Shown here piece after piece: positions 1 through 6,708 of a DNA stretch of 10,203 nt. Position numbers and translations under genes: made by a program. The stretch comes from Chitinophagaceae bacterium. Its GTDB lineage: Bacteria; Bacteroidota; Bacteroidia; Chitinophagales; Chitinophagaceae. Numbering within the stretch: position 1 is the first letter of the stretch; each line of letters starts with the position of its first letter. Below the pieces are notes generated by a model that saw only the letters and a program-made list of their open reading frames with translations, ran no database searches and was not told where the DNA came from. The stretch covers positions 1 to 10,203 of the forward strand of contig CANHMN010000044.1 in NCBI GenBank assembly GCA_947461645.1, in the 5' to 3' direction.

Positions 1-1
1 A

Positions 2-30
2 TTGTAAATAAATTATTATCTATACTTTTA
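2..30 (+). promoter_or_regulatory. Candidate promoter of the methyltransferase gene
   Basis: A TTG at 2-4 is followed after 18 nt by TACTTTTA at 23-30, one base from the Bacteroidota -7 consensus TAnnTTTG. Transcription would start near 35, giving a leader of about 20 nt to the ATG at 58. This supports that ATG as the real start, although the reading frame is open to the window edge. The match is imperfect and such A/T-rich motifs arise by chance. Confidence 0.35.
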
Positions 31-57
31 CGACTACAAAATTCAAATACGCCGAAC

Positions 58-783
58 ATGCTGAAGTTAAAACTCTTTTTCATTCAAAAAACAAAAGCAA
101 TATTTGCTCTTCTTAAATTACACAAAGTATTCGGCATCTTTAATGGGTTATTTTTGAATCTGGCATATCTATCAATCCAATCGAAATGGATTAACGATAA
201 TAAAAATATCCCCTATAATGATTTTTACACTGGCAATCGCAACCGAGACAAGCGACTTAATTTATATTCCTACCTCAATAATGAAATAATTAAAAATTCT
301 CCTATTAACTATTTAGAGTTTGGAGTAGCAAATGGAGGTTCATTTTACTGGTGGTTGGAAAACCATAAAAATCCAGCTTCAAGATTTCATGGATTTGATA
401 CTTTTACCGGTTTGCCGGAAGATTATGGTCCATTCAAGAAAGGGGAAATGAGTAATGGGAATGAGGTTTTAAAGACCGACGATCTAAGAGCGAGTTTTTA
501 TCAAGGACTTTTTCAACAAACACTTCCTGGTTTTTTAAAAAAGTTTGATAATTCTAATTTGACTGTAATTCATATGGATGCTGATTTGTACACTGCAACA
601 TTATATACATTAACTTCAATGGCACACTTTTTAAAGAAAGGGGATATTATTCTTTTTGATGAGTTTTGCGTACCTACCCATGAATTTCTAGCTGTTAAAA
701 ATTTTACCGAATCCTATTATGTAGATTTGAAACCTATTGCAGCATCCAATAATTTTTTATTTACAGCATTTCAAGTTGTTTAA
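58..783 (+). CDS. TylF/MycF-like SAM-dependent O-methyltransferase
   Basis: Probable class I methyltransferase of the macrocin O-methyltransferase (TylF/MycF) family, which methylates sugar hydroxyls using S-adenosylmethionine and a divalent metal. Visible motifs are the SAM-binding loop EFGVANGG (87-94), the second-strand acid D114 in GFDTFTGLPEDY (112-123), the metal/catalytic segment HMDADLYTAT (172-181) and FDEF (200-203). The 241-residue length suits the family. The first 45 residues are basic and hydrophobic and outside the catalytic fold. The frame is open upstream to base 1 with no stop, so the true start could lie outside the window; a candidate promoter at 2-30 favours 58. It is separated by 203 bp from the next gene on the same strand, so shared transcription is uncertain. 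The substrate is unknown; a glycan or glycolipid sugar is a family-based guess. Confidence 0.8.
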   Translation: MLKLKLFFIQKTKAIFALLKLHKVFGIFNGLFLNLAYLSIQSKWINDNKNIPYNDFYTGNRNRDKRLNLYSYLNNEIIKNSPINYLEFGVANGGSFYWWLENHKNPASRFHGFDTFTGLPEDYGPFKKGEMSNGNEVLKTDDLRASFYQGLFQQTLPGFLKKFDNSNLTVIHMDADLYTATLYTLTSMAHFLKKGDIILFDEFCVPTHEFLAVKNFTESYYVDLKPIAASNNFLFTAFQVV

Positions 784-787
784 CCGA

Positions 788-844
788 AGATTTATTTTAA
801 TTCTTGTTTTCTTTATAAATTTTGATTTGGTTTAAAATAAATCT
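788..844. repeat. Perfect 13-bp inverted repeat after the methyltransferase stop
   Basis: Left arm AGATTTATTTTAA (788-800) and right arm TTAAAATAAATCT (832-844) are perfectly complementary around a 31-nt loop, starting 5 nt after the methyltransferase stop. The stem is almost all A/T and no T-run follows either arm, so it is not a standard intrinsic terminator. It could be an mRNA 3'-end structure or a protein-binding dyad. Confidence 0.5.
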
Positions 845-911
845 GACATTCTCTTGTTTGTTCCGGCATCTCATGAATACAATTAATTTCTTTGTTTGTC
901 TTTTTAAGTAA

Positions 912-941
912 TTGACTTTAATCATTTATTTCTTACTTTAG
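912..941 (+). promoter_or_regulatory. Candidate promoter of the dioxygenase operon
   Basis: TTG (912-914), a 19-nt spacer, then TACTTTAG (934-941), which matches the Bacteroidota -7 element TAnnTTTG at all but one defined position. Transcription would begin near 947, with a leader of about 40 nt to the ATG at 987. It lies in the only gap large enough to hold a promoter upstream of the three-gene run. Confidence 0.4.
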
Positions 942-986
942 TTTTTTAGTCAAACCATCAAGGATTGATATTCCAAATTTAATAAC

Positions 987-1820
987 ATGAACAGAAAACA
1001 ATTGTTTGATAATCAGGGCTATTTGGTATTAGAGCAATTTAATACTGAAGAGGAATGCGATAGTCTAATGTTGAGAGCCCAAGAATTATCGAGTACATAT
1101 AATTTTGAAGGTCATCCTTCTGTATTTCAAACCAGTGAACAGTCAAAAACAACTGACGATTACTTTTTGAATTCTGGTGATAAAATTGCCTATTTTTTTG
1201 AAAAAGATGCCTTCGATGAAAAAAGTAAGCTAAAGACCGATCTATTCCATTCTCTGAACAAAATAGGTCATGGATTGCATGATTTAGACGAGGTGTATAA
1301 TGCATTCTCCCGTTCGGAACAAATGAAGAACTTGATAAAAGAACTGGGCCTTGATGATTATTTGCTCATACAAAGCATGCATATTCTGAAGCATGCCAAA
1401 ATAGGCGGTGTTGTAGATGTTCATCAGGATTCCACCTTTCTATATACGGAACCCGAAAGTTGCATTGGTTTTTGGTTTGCTTTAGAAGATGCTACCATCA
1501 GTAATGGTTGTCTTTGGGCAAAACCCGGTGGCCATAAAACTACCCTAAGATCTTGGTTCACCAGAAAAGCCAATGGCGGAACAGAAATGAAAATTCTTGA
1601 CGAATCACCAATGAGTACTGAAGGGATGATTCCGCTTGAAGTTAAAAAGGGCACATGCATAGTTTTGAATGGTCTTTTACCTCATTATAGTTTGCCTAAT
1701 ACGAGCGGCAAATCAAGACAAGCCTATGCTATTCATACCATTGATAAAAATGCGCGATATCCCAAAGAAAATTGGCTGCAAAGAGACATGGATAAGGTCA
1801 AAGGTTTTTTCGATGCATAA
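987..1820 (+). CDS. PhyH-family Fe(II)/2-oxoglutarate dioxygenase (PHYHD1-like)
   Basis: Cytosolic non-haem iron oxygenase of the phytanoyl-CoA dioxygenase (PhyH) family; members hydroxylate a substrate while decarboxylating 2-oxoglutarate to succinate. The iron triad is visible as H146 and D148 (VHQDSTFLYTEP) and H233 (LPHYS); R244 is placed to bind the 2-oxoglutarate carboxylate. The central block FLYTEP...FALEDAT.SNGCLW...PGGH (151-183) closely resembles animal PHYHD1 rather than the secondary-metabolite halogenase branch. The 277-residue length fits a single-domain enzyme, and no key residue is missing. There is no signal peptide. It is the first gene of a likely operon, 45 nt ahead of a TIM-barrel isomerase. 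The start ATG is the first in frame, and the N-terminal QLFDNQGYLVLEQF is the usual beginning of this fold. The substrate cannot be deduced. Confidence 0.85.
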   Translation: MNRKQLFDNQGYLVLEQFNTEEECDSLMLRAQELSSTYNFEGHPSVFQTSEQSKTTDDYFLNSGDKIAYFFEKDAFDEKSKLKTDLFHSLNKIGHGLHDLDEVYNAFSRSEQMKNLIKELGLDDYLLIQSMHILKHAKIGGVVDVHQDSTFLYTEPESCIGFWFALEDATISNGCLWAKPGGHKTTLRSWFTRKANGGTEMKILDESPMSTEGMIPLEVKKGTCIVLNGLLPHYSLPNTSGKSRQAYAIHTIDKNARYPKENWLQRDMDKVKGFFDA

Positions 1821-1865
1821 GAGATAAGCTGAAAATTATAATAATGATTCTAATCCTTTTCACAA

Positions 1866-2708
1866 ATGAAAATTAAATACGGGTGTCCTTATTGGGGAAG
1901 TAATCACATCGCGCCTCAGGATTTTCTTCAAAAAGTCATGGATTCGGGTTATCAAGGTGTGGAATTGTTTTTGCAACCTCAAGATGAAACCACTGATTTA
2001 TTCTTGCAATCCATTAGCAAGATTAAGGAGTACAATCCCGATTTTTTCTTCGTGTTGTTGCAGCTTACTTTTCCCGATAAAAATGAAAAGATAGAAAGTC
2101 ACATCAGTCAAATGCAAAAAAACCTGGAGCGTTTAGCAAGGTTAAATCCATTCTTTATCAATTCTCACACAGGGAGAGATTTTTTTTCGTTTGACGACAA
2201 CTGCAGGGCAATTGAGGCTGCCATGAATTTTGGCGCCAAAAACAATGTTCGCATTTTACATGAAACACACCGAGGTAGATTTTCTTTTCATGCTGCTACC
2301 CTTCTGCAATATTTGAAACGTTTTCCTGAAATGGAGCTCGTTGGAGATTTCTCTCATTTTTGCACCGTTTCGGAAAGTATGCTTTCAGATCAGCAAGAAA
2401 TTATGCATCAAATTTTCCCTCATGTTTCCCATATCCATGCTCGTGTTGGTTTTGAGCAGTCGCCACAGGTAAATGACCCTTCAGCTCCTGAATGGAAGGA
2501 TTATGTTCAGCAATTTTTAACATGGTGGAAGTCTGTTCTTATCCTCAAAAAGAAAGCAGGCAATCCAATGTTCACTATTACACCTGAATTCGGACCAGAG
2601 CCTTATATGCCTGTTACACCATTTTCCAAAATTCCCTTAAGCGATCAGTGGAACAATAATTTATTTATGCTTAAAATGTTGAATGATGCTATTGGTATGG
2701 ATTACTGA
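1866..2708 (+). CDS. Sugar phosphate isomerase/epimerase-like TIM-barrel protein
   Basis: Member of the xylose-isomerase-like / AP-endonuclease-2 TIM-barrel superfamily, which uses a divalent metal to isomerise or epimerise sugars, inosose-type cyclitols or hydroxy-acids. Strand-end residues forming the metal site are visible: E133 in HETHRG (132-137), D161 and H164 in GDFSHF (160-165), the HxR pair H191/R193 (HIHARVG) and E241 in TPEFGPEPY. VELFLQ at 32-37 is the conserved second strand. Length (280 residues) is typical, and the protein is cytosolic with no signal peptide. It lies 45 nt after the dioxygenase and 70 nt before the radical SAM gene, all on one strand, consistent with one transcript. 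Assigning it to a specific reaction would be a guess; annotations in this superfamily are often generic. Confidence 0.8.
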   Translation: MKIKYGCPYWGSNHIAPQDFLQKVMDSGYQGVELFLQPQDETTDLFLQSISKIKEYNPDFFFVLLQLTFPDKNEKIESHISQMQKNLERLARLNPFFINSHTGRDFFSFDDNCRAIEAAMNFGAKNNVRILHETHRGRFSFHAATLLQYLKRFPEMELVGDFSHFCTVSESMLSDQQEIMHQIFPHVSHIHARVGFEQSPQVNDPSAPEWKDYVQQFLTWWKSVLILKKKAGNPMFTITPEFGPEPYMPVTPFSKIPLSDQWNNNLFMLKMLNDAIGMDY

Positions 2709-2747
2709 GCAATAAAACGGGAATAACAACTACCTCATCAAATAAAT

Positions 2748-2771
2748 TGGTATTTTTACCTTCAAATACCA
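2748..2771 (+). promoter_or_regulatory. Hairpin just upstream of the radical SAM start
   Basis: TGGTATTT (2748-2755) and AAATACCA (2764-2771) form an 8-bp stem with an 8-nt loop in the 70-nt gap between the isomerase and the radical SAM gene. It ends 7 nt before the TTG start. In mRNA it would sit at the ribosome loading site; in DNA it could be an operator. There is no T-run, so it is not a terminator. Confidence 0.45.
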
Positions 2772-2778
2772 CTACATT

Positions 2779-4977
2779 TTGGATGCAACTGTTTATTTGA
2801 TTACTCCTCCATTTACGCAGCTTAATACGCCTTATCCTGCAACAGCCTATCTAAAGGGATTTTTTAATACCAAAGGCATTTCCTCTTTTCAAAGTGATTT
2901 GGGAATTGAGGTAACGCTGGAATTGTTTTCTCGTAAAGGTTTAAGCCAAATATTTGATACTTTCATTAATACTGATAAAATTCTATCGAGCAATGCCCAA
3001 AGAATTTTTGCCTTGAAGGAAAATTATATTGACACTATTGATGCTGTTATTTCTTTTTTACAAGGTAATAATCCAACAATAGCCTATTCCATAGCGCAAA
3101 GAAATTTGCTGCCTGAAGCATCAAGGTTTGAGGTGTTGGATGATTTGCAATGGGCTTTCGGAAACATGGGAACAACTGACAAAGCAAAGCACATCGCTAC
3201 CATGTATTTGGAAGATATAGGCGATTTAATTAAAGAAACCGTTGATGAACATTTTGGTTTCAGCAGGTATGCAGAACGTTTAGGAAGAAGTGCCAATAGT
3301 TTTGATGAATTGTATGAATCACTTCAAAAACCATTTTCTTTTATTGATGAAATTCTAATTGAGCTTTTAGATAAACGCTTAAAAGAAATTAGTCCTGAAT
3401 TGGTTGCCATTTCCGTTCCCTTTCCAGGCAATCTTTTTGCTGCTTTTCGTTGTGCACAATACATCAAGAAAAATTATCAAAATACCAAAGTTGCAATGGG
3501 TGGTGGGTTTCCCAATACAGAACTCAGAAGTTTGAAAGACAAAAGAGTTTTTGATTATTTCGATTTTATCACCCTCGACGATGGGGAAGCTCCTCTTGAA
3601 CAGTTGGTCTCCTTAGTGAAGGGTAATATTACAGTTGACGAATTGAAAAGAACATTTTTATTGGCAGATGGTGAAGTATGTTACATCAACAATTCTGCTT
3701 GTAAAGATTACAGACAGGCAGATGCAGGCACCCCTGATTACACAGGTCTTTTTTTAACCAAATACATTCAAGCGATAGAAATCATCAACCCAATGCATAG
3801 CTTATGGAGCAATGGTCGTTGGAACAAACTGACTATGGCGCATGGTTGTTATTGGGGCAAGTGTACTTTTTGCGATATAAGTCTAGATTACATCAAAACT
3901 TATGAGCCATTAACGGCTTCTTTACTTTGCGATAGAATGCAAACAATGATTGAAGCTACTGGAGAATCAGGATTCCATTTTGTAGACGAGGCCGCTCCCC
4001 CATCACTCATGCGCGAGCTTGCCCTTGAAATCATCAGAAGGAAAATGGTGGTGAGTTGGTGGACCAACATTCGTTTTGAAAAAACCTTTACCCGCGATTT
4101 GTGCATGTTATTGAAAGAAAGTGGTTGCATCGGCGTATCCGGAGGATTGGAAGTGGCAAGCGATCGCTTGTTGGAATTGATAAATAAAGGTGTAACAGTT
4201 GCTCAAGTAGCAAAAGTCAATCGAAATTTCACAGAGGCTGGTATAATGGTTCATGCTTACCTGATGTACGGATTCCCTTCACAAACGGCACAGGAAACTA
4301 TCGATAGTTTGGAAATGGTAAGACAAATGTTTAAATGTGGGATCCTTCAATCGGCCTATTGGCATCAATTCGCAATGACAGCTCACAGTCCGGTTGGAAT
4401 GAATCCTGAAAAATTTGGTGTAAGTATAGCTAGTCAAAATGAAATAATGTTTGCCAATAATGATGTAGCACATATAGATCCAAATGGAGCAGACCATAGT
4501 ATGTTTACCGATGGTTTAAAAATTTCTTTGTTCAATTATATGCAACAAACCGGATTGGATGAACCACTCAGTAGATGGTTTGATTTTAAAGTTCCCAAAA
4601 CCACTATTAGAGACAATCATATTCAGGAAATCATTTCTTCCGACGAGCTTAAAACCTACAAACCAACATCAAAAGTAGTATACACAGGGAATTTGCCTTC
4701 AATAGAAATTATCACCAAATCAAAAAAAGGTAATCAATGGCAATTGGCATCGCTAACGTTTCAAACCACAAAAAAAGAAATCAACGTTAAGGTAGACAAA
4801 GAAAATGGCGAATGGCTCTACAACAGCATAAGATTTTTGATGGAGCGTAAACTTATGTATACAACTATAGAAGCGCTACAAAAAAGTTATGAAGAACATG
4901 GCTTGACTGATTTTGAATTATTCTGGGACAACAAGCCGATAAACCAATTGTATAAAGTTGGTTTATATGTTTATTAA
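2779..4977 (+). CDS. B12-binding-domain radical SAM protein
   Basis: Large (732-residue) radical SAM enzyme. The N-terminal third carries a Rossmann-like cobalamin-binding-type domain: the opening LITPPFTQLNTPYPA, SVPFPGN near 212, the glycine-rich GGGFPN (241-246) and LDDGEAPLEQL afterwards. The classical DxHxxG cobalamin-histidine motif is not visible. The catalytic domain (about 345-560) has C357, C362 and C365 in GCYWGKCTFC, spaced CX4CX2C rather than the usual CX3CX2C, followed by FHFVDEAAPP (with D403/E404) and a SGGLE-type SAM-binding segment. The C-terminal 170 residues match no fold I recognise. The start is TTG: no in-frame ATG occurs until residue 129, and the nearest ATG (2783) is out of frame and stops after five codons. 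It is the last gene of the presumed operon and is convergent with the sensor gene 23 bp downstream. Reaction unknown; methylation or a carbon-skeleton rearrangement would suit the family. Confidence 0.82.
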   Translation: MDATVYLITPPFTQLNTPYPATAYLKGFFNTKGISSFQSDLGIEVTLELFSRKGLSQIFDTFINTDKILSSNAQRIFALKENYIDTIDAVISFLQGNNPTIAYSIAQRNLLPEASRFEVLDDLQWAFGNMGTTDKAKHIATMYLEDIGDLIKETVDEHFGFSRYAERLGRSANSFDELYESLQKPFSFIDEILIELLDKRLKEISPELVAISVPFPGNLFAAFRCAQYIKKNYQNTKVAMGGGFPNTELRSLKDKRVFDYFDFITLDDGEAPLEQLVSLVKGNITVDELKRTFLLADGEVCYINNSACKDYRQADAGTPDYTGLFLTKYIQAIEIINPMHSLWSNGRWNKLTMAHGCYWGKCTFCDISLDYIKTYEPLTASLLCDRMQTMIEATGESGFHFVDEAAPPSLMRELALEIIRRKMVVSWWTNIRFEKTFTRDLCMLLKESGCIGVSGGLEVASDRLLELINKGVTVAQVAKVNRNFTEAGIMVHAYLMYGFPSQTAQETIDSLEMVRQMFKCGILQSAYWHQFAMTAHSPVGMNPEKFGVSIASQNEIMFANNDVAHIDPNGADHSMFTDGLKISLFNYMQQTGLDEPLSRWFDFKVPKTTIRDNHIQEIISSDELKTYKPTSKVVYTGNLPSIEIITKSKKGNQWQLASLTFQTTKKEINVKVDKENGEWLYNSIRFLMERKLMYTTIEALQKSYEEHGLTDFELFWDNKPINQLYKVGLYVY

Positions 4978-5000
4978 TCTACGCACTCAACATATTCATC

Positions 5001-5759
5001 TTACTCTACAGGTGGAGGTCCGGGAGGTGGAGGCCCATCAGGAAAGTCTCCTTCTCCTTCATGGTCTCTTTCTCTGGGTCTTTTGGGTGGTCTTGGATGT
5101 GGTGGACGTTGGTTAGGGTCACCATCATGTGGATTATCATTATCAAATGCTTCCATTAAATCAGGGGGTGGTGGCCTACGGAATCTTCTTTTTTCTTCAG
5201 GGTTGAAATTTCTATCTTTTGGAAATGCTTTATTAGAATTCACTTCGTTATATGGTAATGAAGGATTCAATTTATTAAGTGAATCAGCAAATGGTTTTCT
5301 GGCAGGAAATGGCGTCTGTTTTGCAAAGTTATCAATCACTTTGAAAAGTATTTTAATTTGCTTTTCGTTACAAATTGATTTTATTTTTCTAAAATGATTG
5401 ACCATCATGGTATCAATTTGAAATTTTATAGCCGCAGTAGCATTTGCTTTTTCCATAATCAATTGCTCGGAAACGTTATCTGATTTTATAAGATCGAAGA
5501 ACTCGTCTTTAAGCTCATGCTCTTTTTCCTTAAGTTCATCCATGCGGCTGAAATAATCGGTCTTGATAAGATCGAATTGCTTGTTTTGGCTGCTGTCAAA
5601 ATTCAACTGATCTATGAGGAATTTCCCGCGTAATGCCATTGGCGGCCGTACCTTATGTCGTGAGCTTTTGAACCACAGAACAGAAGTTAGTACAGTGTTG
5701 GCAAGCAGTAGAACCATCATGATGATAATGATGGTTTTGTATTTATTGTTTGTCATCAT
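5001..5759 (-). CDS. Membrane-anchored periplasmic Spy/CpxP/CnrX-like sensor protein with proline-rich tail
   Basis: A 252-residue protein with a short cytosolic N-terminus, one membrane segment (about 9-30) and a mostly helical, charged periplasmic domain (about 45-150) resembling the Metal_resist/LTXXQ (Spy, CpxP, CnrX) group: FLIDQLNFDSSQNKQF (47-62) and CNEKQIKIL (130-138) occupy the places of the two LTxxQ-like repeats. Residues 185-252 are low-complexity, rich in proline, arginine, aspartate and glycine, ending in a run of prolines; that part is probably unstructured. It is the third gene of a sigma factor/membrane protein/sensor unit, and its start overlaps the preceding gene by 17 nt, which implies translational coupling. 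Two ATGs are adjacent (5757-5759 and 5754-5756). By analogy to CnrYXH it may sense metal or misfolded protein and control release of the sigma factor, but the ligand is not evident. Confidence 0.7.
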   Translation of the reverse strand: MMTNNKYKTIIIIMMVLLLANTVLTSVLWFKSSRHKVRPPMALRGKFLIDQLNFDSSQNKQFDLIKTDYFSRMDELKEKEHELKDEFFDLIKSDNVSEQLIMEKANATAAIKFQIDTMMVNHFRKIKSICNEKQIKILFKVIDNFAKQTPFPARKPFADSLNKLNPSLPYNEVNSNKAFPKDRNFNPEEKRRFRRPPPPDLMEAFDNDNPHDGDPNQRPPHPRPPKRPRERDHEGEGDFPDGPPPPGPPPVE

Positions 5760-6066
5760 AAAAATAGATTGATGAATAGTTGTTAATGCTGTAATCGTCA
5801 GACCATTCTTGTTCTGTTGAACTTACGTTATTTTGATTGCTGGTATCGCTGTTGGAAATAGGGTAAGAAATAAGTATAGTATTTACTAGCAGCAATAAAG
5901 CTGCAAAAGCAATTACAAAAGCAGGTTTGAAAACAAAGGAAGTTTCTTCCGATGTATTTTTTGCTAACCTTGCAAGAACTTTGGATTTGAAAAAGGGAGA
6001 TATCTTTTGTTTCTCAATAGTACTGATGTATTCAATGATATCATCTATGTATTTGTCCTGTTTCAT
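5743..6066 (-). CDS. Small single-pass membrane protein, probable anti-sigma factor
   Basis: A 107-residue protein with a charged cytosolic segment (1-46), a single hydrophobic membrane helix (about 48-68) and a short Ser/Asn/Asp-rich periplasmic tail (69-107). It has no zinc-binding HxxxCxxC motif and no FecR domain, so it is not one of the standard anti-sigma types by motif. Its job is inferred from position: it lies 4 nt after the ECF sigma gene and overlaps the Spy/CnrX-like gene by 17 nt, the same order of parts as sigma, CnrY-like inhibitor and CnrX-like sensor. The cytosolic part contains an amphipathic stretch (DDIIEYISTIEKQ, 8-20) that could clamp the sigma factor. I cannot exclude an unrelated membrane protein. 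Confidence 0.6.
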   Translation of the reverse strand: MKQDKYIDDIIEYISTIEKQKISPFFKSKVLARLAKNTSEETSFVFKPAFVIAFAALLLLVNTILISYPISNSDTSNQNNVSSTEQEWSDDYSINNYSSIYFYDDKQ

Positions 6067-6070
6067 TTGC

Positions 6071-6640
6071 TCAATTGTTTTTATAAAAGTTATTCAACTG
6101 TAGTTTTAGGTTCTCTTTAGCCCGCTGAATCAATCCCTCCAGGCTTTTGATGCTTTTGTTCATGATTTCACTTGCTTGCTGGTAACTTAAACCTTCCGAT
6201 TTAATCAATAAAAAAGCTATTCTTTGTTGTTCGGGTAATTGGCTCAGTGCCTTGAATAAGGCCCTTGCCATTTCTTTGTTTTCTATAGAAACACCGGGAT
6301 GATCAAATGAAGCGATAGAATCTTTTTGTTCATTGATGCCGATCAGGTTTTTGAAATAGTTGATGGCTTTTCCTGCTTTCTTTTTTCTCTCCCACTCCAA
6401 TGCTGTGGTGTATGTTATTCTGTAAATCCATGTCGATAATTTAGCATCACCGCGAAAGCTGTCAATGGATTTGAAAATTCTAATAAAAACCTCCTGTGAC
6501 AAATCCTCTGCGTCTTGTTCATGTTGAACAATGTTTAATATGGAATTATAAACCATGTGTTGGTAGAGTTCCAGCAGTTGATTGAATGCCGAATCATCTC
6601 GTTTTTTTAATAAAGCAATAAACTCAACAGATTCAGTCAA
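6071..6640 (-). CDS. ECF-type RNA polymerase sigma factor
   Basis: Extracytoplasmic-function sigma-70 factor of 189 residues. Region 2 covers about 20-88, with the core-binding segment DAEDLSQEVFIRIFKSID (43-60) and the -10 recognition helix LSTWIYRITYTTALEWERKK (68-87). Region 4 covers about 125-182, with LPEQQRIAFLL and the helix-turn-helix LSYQQASEIMNKSIKSLEGL (151-170) plus the usual IQRAKENL. No region 1.1 or 3 is present, as expected for the class. The start codon is TTG: the frame is open for seven codons further upstream without an ATG, and residue 1 sits the usual distance before LLKKRDDSAF. It is first in a unit with a putative anti-sigma factor and a periplasmic sensor, so it probably directs an envelope or metal stress response and its own expression. 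Confidence 0.92.
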   Translation of the reverse strand: MTESVEFIALLKKRDDSAFNQLLELYQHMVYNSILNIVQHEQDAEDLSQEVFIRIFKSIDSFRGDAKLSTWIYRITYTTALEWERKKKAGKAINYFKNLIGINEQKDSIASFDHPGVSIENKEMARALFKALSQLPEQQRIAFLLIKSEGLSYQQASEIMNKSIKSLEGLIQRAKENLKLQLNNFYKNN

Positions 6641-6671
6641 GGAGAATGGGTTTTCGGCAAGTTAGATGTAA

Positions 6672-6679
6672 AAAAGGTA
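6672..6679 (-). promoter_or_regulatory. Possible -7 element of the sigma factor operon
   Basis: On the - strand TACCTTTT occurs 32 nt before the sigma factor TTG start and differs from TAnnTTTG only at the last base. No TTG lies at the usual distance upstream, so if real it may be read by an alternative or ECF sigma factor, possibly the one encoded here. Weak evidence. Confidence 0.25.
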
Positions 6680-6708
6680 GGAATCCTTTGAAACTCTGAT
6701 TTGTTGAA

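Noticed and set aside
2783..2800. ATG at 2783 as the start of the radical SAM gene
   Set aside because: It is in a different frame and meets a stop after five codons; TTG at 2779 is in frame with the conserved LITPPF opening.
5083..5397. Glycine-rich + strand open frame of 104 codons opposite the sensor gene
   Set aside because: It is the complement of the proline-rich coding sequence; CCN proline codons read as GGN glycine on the other strand. No promoter and no family resemblance.
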